From Lojkania enalia (taxonomy: Eukaryota > Ascomycota > Dothideomycetes > Pleosporales): a stretch of DNA of 64,000 nt. The stretch is from NCBI GenBank assembly GCA_010094045.1, contig ML986584.1, positions 558,001 to 622,000 on the forward strand, read 5' to 3'. Made by a program: the position numbers and the translations under genes. Shown here in pieces: positions 60,924-64,000 of this stretch. The notes under the pieces were generated by a model that saw only the letters and a program-made list of their open reading frames with translations, made no database searches and was not told where the DNA came from. The stretch's first letter is position 1, and each line of letters starts with the position of its first letter.

Positions 60924-61747
60924 AATTTTCTTAGAGACCGTGAAGTGTTGGGGCGCAGCTGCCGTATAGTCAGTTGGATGGTGAGTACGCTTGTCCATGT
61001 TACTGGTAGACATGTTTGATGGTTGTTTTTTTTTTTTTTGGCATCGCGTGATTTGGAGTTTATGTACTATATTTTTTACGCATAGCGTAGGATTATCGGC
61101 ATAGTTGGTAGTCATTGTATTCGTGCTCTTTCAGCATTTTATGTTAAAATGATACCCGTTTCGTATTCAGAACTGCAGTTGATTGCAGTACAAGGACTGT
61201 GTCTTCTGTAGAGCCGTGTGGTTGTGAGGATTCTAGCATAAGCAAAGTATTGTTTGGTCATTCTTATGAAGTGTTTTGGATGACATGTCTTCGATCATTA
61301 CTACTTGCGAGTATGATAGCATGGCATCTCCGTTCATCCCCTCTCCCACCTCATCAAACTTCTAATAAACTAAACATTACCTAAAGGATGTACGTCATTG
61401 ATCGGCTCGGCGATAGCGTTCCATCCATTCAACCATCCGTCCATATCCTAAGTCTTTTTGGGGGTATCCTAGATGCATGTCTTCGACCGGCTAGCGGTAG
61501 CATTCCATCTCGCTCCCTCCTACATAGAAAATTCGTTCTTAACAAAGAAAAAATACAAAAAAAATTTTTTTTTTCCTATGCGCATGCCTTCGATCGACCG
61601 GACCATAGCATTGCAGTCCTAACCCCGCCGAACCCCATCTCACCTTCAATTATATAATAGGATACACGTCTTCAATCAGGCGAATAGGCTGATAGCGTTG
61701 CATCCGATGCATCCGAACTGCCAAGGTACGTTTGTAGGCCGTCTAAA
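60924..61747. other. Spacer between convergent 3' ends holding a diverged repeat array
   Basis: 824 bp between the WD40 and ERG24 stops. Includes an 11-bp T-run at about 61026-61037, an A/T-run at about 61552-61574 and the five-unit repeat listed separately. No ORF is supported. Confidence 0.6.
61278..61705 (+). repeat. Five diverged tandem-type units, ~84/107-bp period
   Basis: Five related ~41-54-bp cores start at 61278, 61387, 61471, 61576 and 61660. Each runs roughly GATG-x-ATGTCTTCGATC, then a GGC/GCG stretch, then ATAGCATTGCATCC. Steps are 109, 84, 105 and 84 bp, so a two-length period is likely. Units differ at many positions. The sequence between units is A/T- or C-rich. No coding role is seen. 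Confidence 0.65.
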
Positions 61748-63364
61748 TTAATAGATGTACGGCACAATTCTCCACGGCACCAATTCACAGTACCGATCCC
61801 AGTCCTTGCCGTACTTCCTACGGCACTTTTCCTCGTCTCTGCGCTCGCGGTGGATGAGCAAGACGGCAAAATATATCATGAAGAAATAGGTGAAAATGGT
61901 GCCCCACCCCTTTGCTTCGCCGGGGACAACGTACTTACCGTACGAGTTTTTGAAGAAGATGGCATCGGGATGGGGTGGGGTTAGAGGGTATTCGGCGGTG
62001 TTCTTGATCATATAGCCCGCAACCATGGTGGGCAGGCAATAGGACCAGCTCATGAACCAGTCGCCAAGGTAGTTGATGTGGCGGGCTATACCCCACCAGC
62101 CGGAAATAAGGAGCTTGGAGCCGGCAGCGGTTTCAATGTATTTCAGGTGCTTGATGCGCGGATCGTCGGGGTTTGTCCTGAAGCGATTTTTCTCGTTGTT
62201 GACAGAGCGGAAAATGTAGTATCCGCTAGCTTGGACGGCAAAGACGACGGCGAGACCTTGCCAGCCGAGCTCTACGGGGTGGGTCGCAAGGTATTTAGTC
62301 TGAACGCTGTAAGTAAATGGGACCCAGACGAGGTCGCCAAAGGACAGCATGAGGCCAAAGCCGTCGGCGATGATGTCGATTGTGGTCAAGATGGCCGGCT
62401 CCATGTATAGCGCGTCGAATACGTAGATGGTTTGTGCGGCAGTGATGAGCAGGATCGAATCAGTGACTCTGCCAAAGTTGCGGTACTGTTGCATGACAAA
62501 GGCGAGGTCAAGAATGACCCATCCGAGCATACCAGGTCGAAGCTCCATGAAGGACTTGATATCGACTTCACCAAAAATGGGGAATGTGATGCGAGGGTTG
62601 AGTTCTCGGCCAATGAACCAATCGTATATGACATTGCCGCTGTGACCTCCGGCAGCCAACTCGCGCATGTTGGGATCCTTCGGGTGCTTAACTGAGAAGG
62701 AGGCAACATAGACATAGGTAGCAAGAGCATAAGAAATTAAGATGTTAGTCGTGAGGATTGCAACATAGTTGTCAGTGATGAATGTCCAAACAGGGAAGTT
62801 GGCCCCTTCGACGACCGTACCAGCCAGGAGAATGACCATGATGAAGATGGCTGAGCTAAACGCTACATGCAATGGTTAGTGCCGAAGTCAAGTCACGTGA
62901 CAATATACTCACAGTTGAAACGATACTTTAACCTGCCACCACTCCTAAGCTCTGTCCCCTCAGGCGTATTGGCCGGAAGGAAAGCATACAGAGCCAAGCT
63001 AAGGAAATAGTAGCCAAAAACAGCAAGAGCAGCCTTCGTATTAAGCAGACCAGACCAGCCGGTCCATCCAACCTCTGCCTGCAGCTTCTCCAGGCTGAAC
63101 GAAGACGGGTGAAGCAATGACGGTGCAGGGCATCCCGAGATATCATTGCACAGAAACGTCATGGCATATGGGACCAAAGGCAAAGCAGTGGACAGTAGCG
63201 TTGCGCCAGGCCTAATGGCACGGTCAGTGAAGAGCTGAGGCAAAATAATTCAATCGAGATTGAACATACGGTCCGAAGAATTCATAGCCATGCGGCTTCT
63301 CCGCTGCGGGAGCAGACTGCGAGAGGCTGCGCTTCGGAGGCATGCTAGGTTGCTGAGTCGACAT
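61748..63364 (-). CDS. ERG24: Delta(14)-sterol reductase
   Basis: Three exons: 63270..63364, 62913..63211 and 61748..62862; 502 residues. It reduces the C14-15 double bond of sterol intermediates in ergosterol synthesis at the ER with NADPH. It is a multi-pass protein of the ERG4/ERG24 family. Seen: FFGPPGATLLSTALPLVPY, LLISGWWGIARHINYLGDWF and WSYCLPT (the sterol-reductase signature), LIHRERRDEEKCRRKYGKDW and the C-terminal VPWRIVPYIY. The ERG24 (not ERG4) call rests on FFGP and the N-terminal order; it is strong but not proven by motifs. An SRE-like site lies 117 bp upstream. Start Met at 63364; Met at 63343 (MPPKR) is an alternative. Confidence 0.95.
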
Positions 63365-63844
63365 CAGATTTCCTGCAAGGATCCGGGGGATGTTTCGACG
63401 GGCAGCAGAAAGGGGCGGAAACGCGTGCGACGCCGGGCGAGGGCGGCCAGGAAAGGTTTGGATATGATTATTTAGCCCAGTCACACCACGCTTCTTCTCG
63501 AACCTGGATACGGACGATGGCGTCCCTTATATAGACGTTCTCGCGGGCTGCAGACGTCGTCCGAGTCTGTGATGTTCGGATTCTGCGCGTTCCGGATGCT
63601 GCGAGATGGGTAGACGCCAAGGCCAATAATGACGCGCGCAGTCGGCCAAGGGCGCTATGCCGAATCGGAGCATGGGCGGCCCAGGTTCCTGCAGCTGCGG
63701 ACGCTTGCCGTGGCGTCGGCCAAACGTGTCCGAACGACTGCAGCGCGCATCCCCCAGGCCGTCATCCAGCTCAACGCCCCAGTCCGCCATTGCTGTCCTT
63801 TTCCCTCCCCACGCCCGCCGCGCAGATCCGCTGTCCTTTTCATC
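63365..63844. other. Divergent promoter, ERG24 / secreted protein
   Basis: 480 bp between divergent starts, GC-rich, with the SRE-like site listed separately. ORFs here are shadows. Confidence 0.5.
63481..63489. promoter_or_regulatory. SRE-like site TCACACCAC upstream of ERG24
   Basis: Exact match to the classical SREBP core TCACNCCAC, 117 bp before the ERG24 start. Fungal SREBPs (SrbA, Sre1) control ergosterol genes under low sterol or oxygen through similar sites. Seen by motif only. Confidence 0.5.
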
Positions 63845-64000
63845 ATGAAGCTCGCTTTCTTCTCCTCCCTGGTGTTCCTGTTGTCCACTCCCGACTTCTC
63901 CACCGCTGCCGAGGAGAGCAAGTCGCTGAAGCCCTGCACCATCCGCTCGCCTACCACCGACCGCTTCTTCAATCTCAATCCCATTCGACGCGAGCCCCCG
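63845..64000 (+). CDS. Secreted protein start, possibly MRH domain (3'-partial)
   Basis: First 52 codons of a gene cut by the right edge. A signal peptide (MKLAFFSSLVFLLSTPDFSTA) is followed by KPCTIRSPTTDRFFNLNPI. The C-x-x-x-SPTT-x-x-x-FF-x-L-NPI pattern resembles the start of mannose-6-phosphate-receptor-homology domains (Mrl1, Atg27, OS9 families). Which member cannot be told. Confidence 0.55.
   Translation, partial: MKLAFFSSLVFLLSTPDFSTAAEESKSLKPCTIRSPTTDRFFNLNPIRREPP

Noticed and set aside
1..64000. CRISPR array, insertion sequence, prophage or secondary-metabolite cluster
   Set aside because: The window is eukaryotic with dispersed housekeeping genes; no spaced repeats, transposase, or PKS/NRPS/terpene genes are visible.

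Overview
This 64-kb window is a chromosomal segment of a filamentous ascomycete (Pezizomycotina). The signs are many short GT-AG introns of about 45-65 bp with CTAAC/CTGAC-like branch boxes, a HET-domain gene, a DUF6594 gene, a fungal STAND_N domain, a RAM-like leucine-rich repeat protein, a large LtrA protein, ERG24, SEY1, VTC4 and a 78-kDa complex I subunit. I cannot place the class. All gene models were built by hand from open frames, splice signals and frame continuity; for most genes the exon lengths add up to a whole number of codons.

Layout. 1-18 kb is mixed. It holds accessory, immunity- or allorecognition-like genes: a TPR/retropepsin-like fragment at the left edge, a DUF6594 membrane protein, a HET protein at 13.4-15.3 kb and a broken STAND_N-LRR gene at 16.0-18.05 kb. 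Between them sit housekeeping genes: VTC4 (polyphosphate polymerase), ADE16/17-type purine biosynthesis, a CoA-type Nudix hydrolase and RCF2. 18-35 kb holds membrane and lipid genes: EMC7, an LtrA protein with an apparent frameshift, an Nha1-type Na+/H+ antiporter, a delta-12 desaturase behind a 3-kb gene-free stretch, complex I NUO78 and a Sly41/TPT-type transporter. 35-50 kb holds a secreted alpha/beta hydrolase, a PUF RNA-binding protein, SEY1, a small conserved unknown and Rab11/Ypt3. 50-64 kb holds a chromodomain-CCCH protein, tRNA-Ser(AGA), an APC permease, a WD40/AT-hook/SIM protein, ERG24 and the first exon of a secreted, MRH-like protein that runs off the right edge.

How the genes relate. 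There is no operon or biosynthetic cluster. Several are divergent pairs sharing short promoters: ADE/Nudix, TPT/hydrolase, Rab11/chromodomain and ERG24/MRH-like. Three promoters carry textbook sites that fit the gene beside them: CACGTG upstream of VTC4, two perfect TGACGTCA boxes upstream of the Na+/H+ antiporter, and a TCACACCAC SRE-like site upstream of ERG24.

The points most worth a second look are: (i) the STAND_N-LRR gene, whose start codon and three internal stops are each explained by one C:G to T:A change; (ii) two multidomain, chromatin-type proteins 3 kb apart, one chromodomain plus three CCCH fingers, the other two SIMs, AT-hooks, a WDxR-type WD40 domain and a Cys-rich tail; (iii) a diverged ~84/107-bp repeat array at the 3' ends of the WD40 and ERG24 genes; and (iv) a PUF protein whose repeats read as UGUAAAU.
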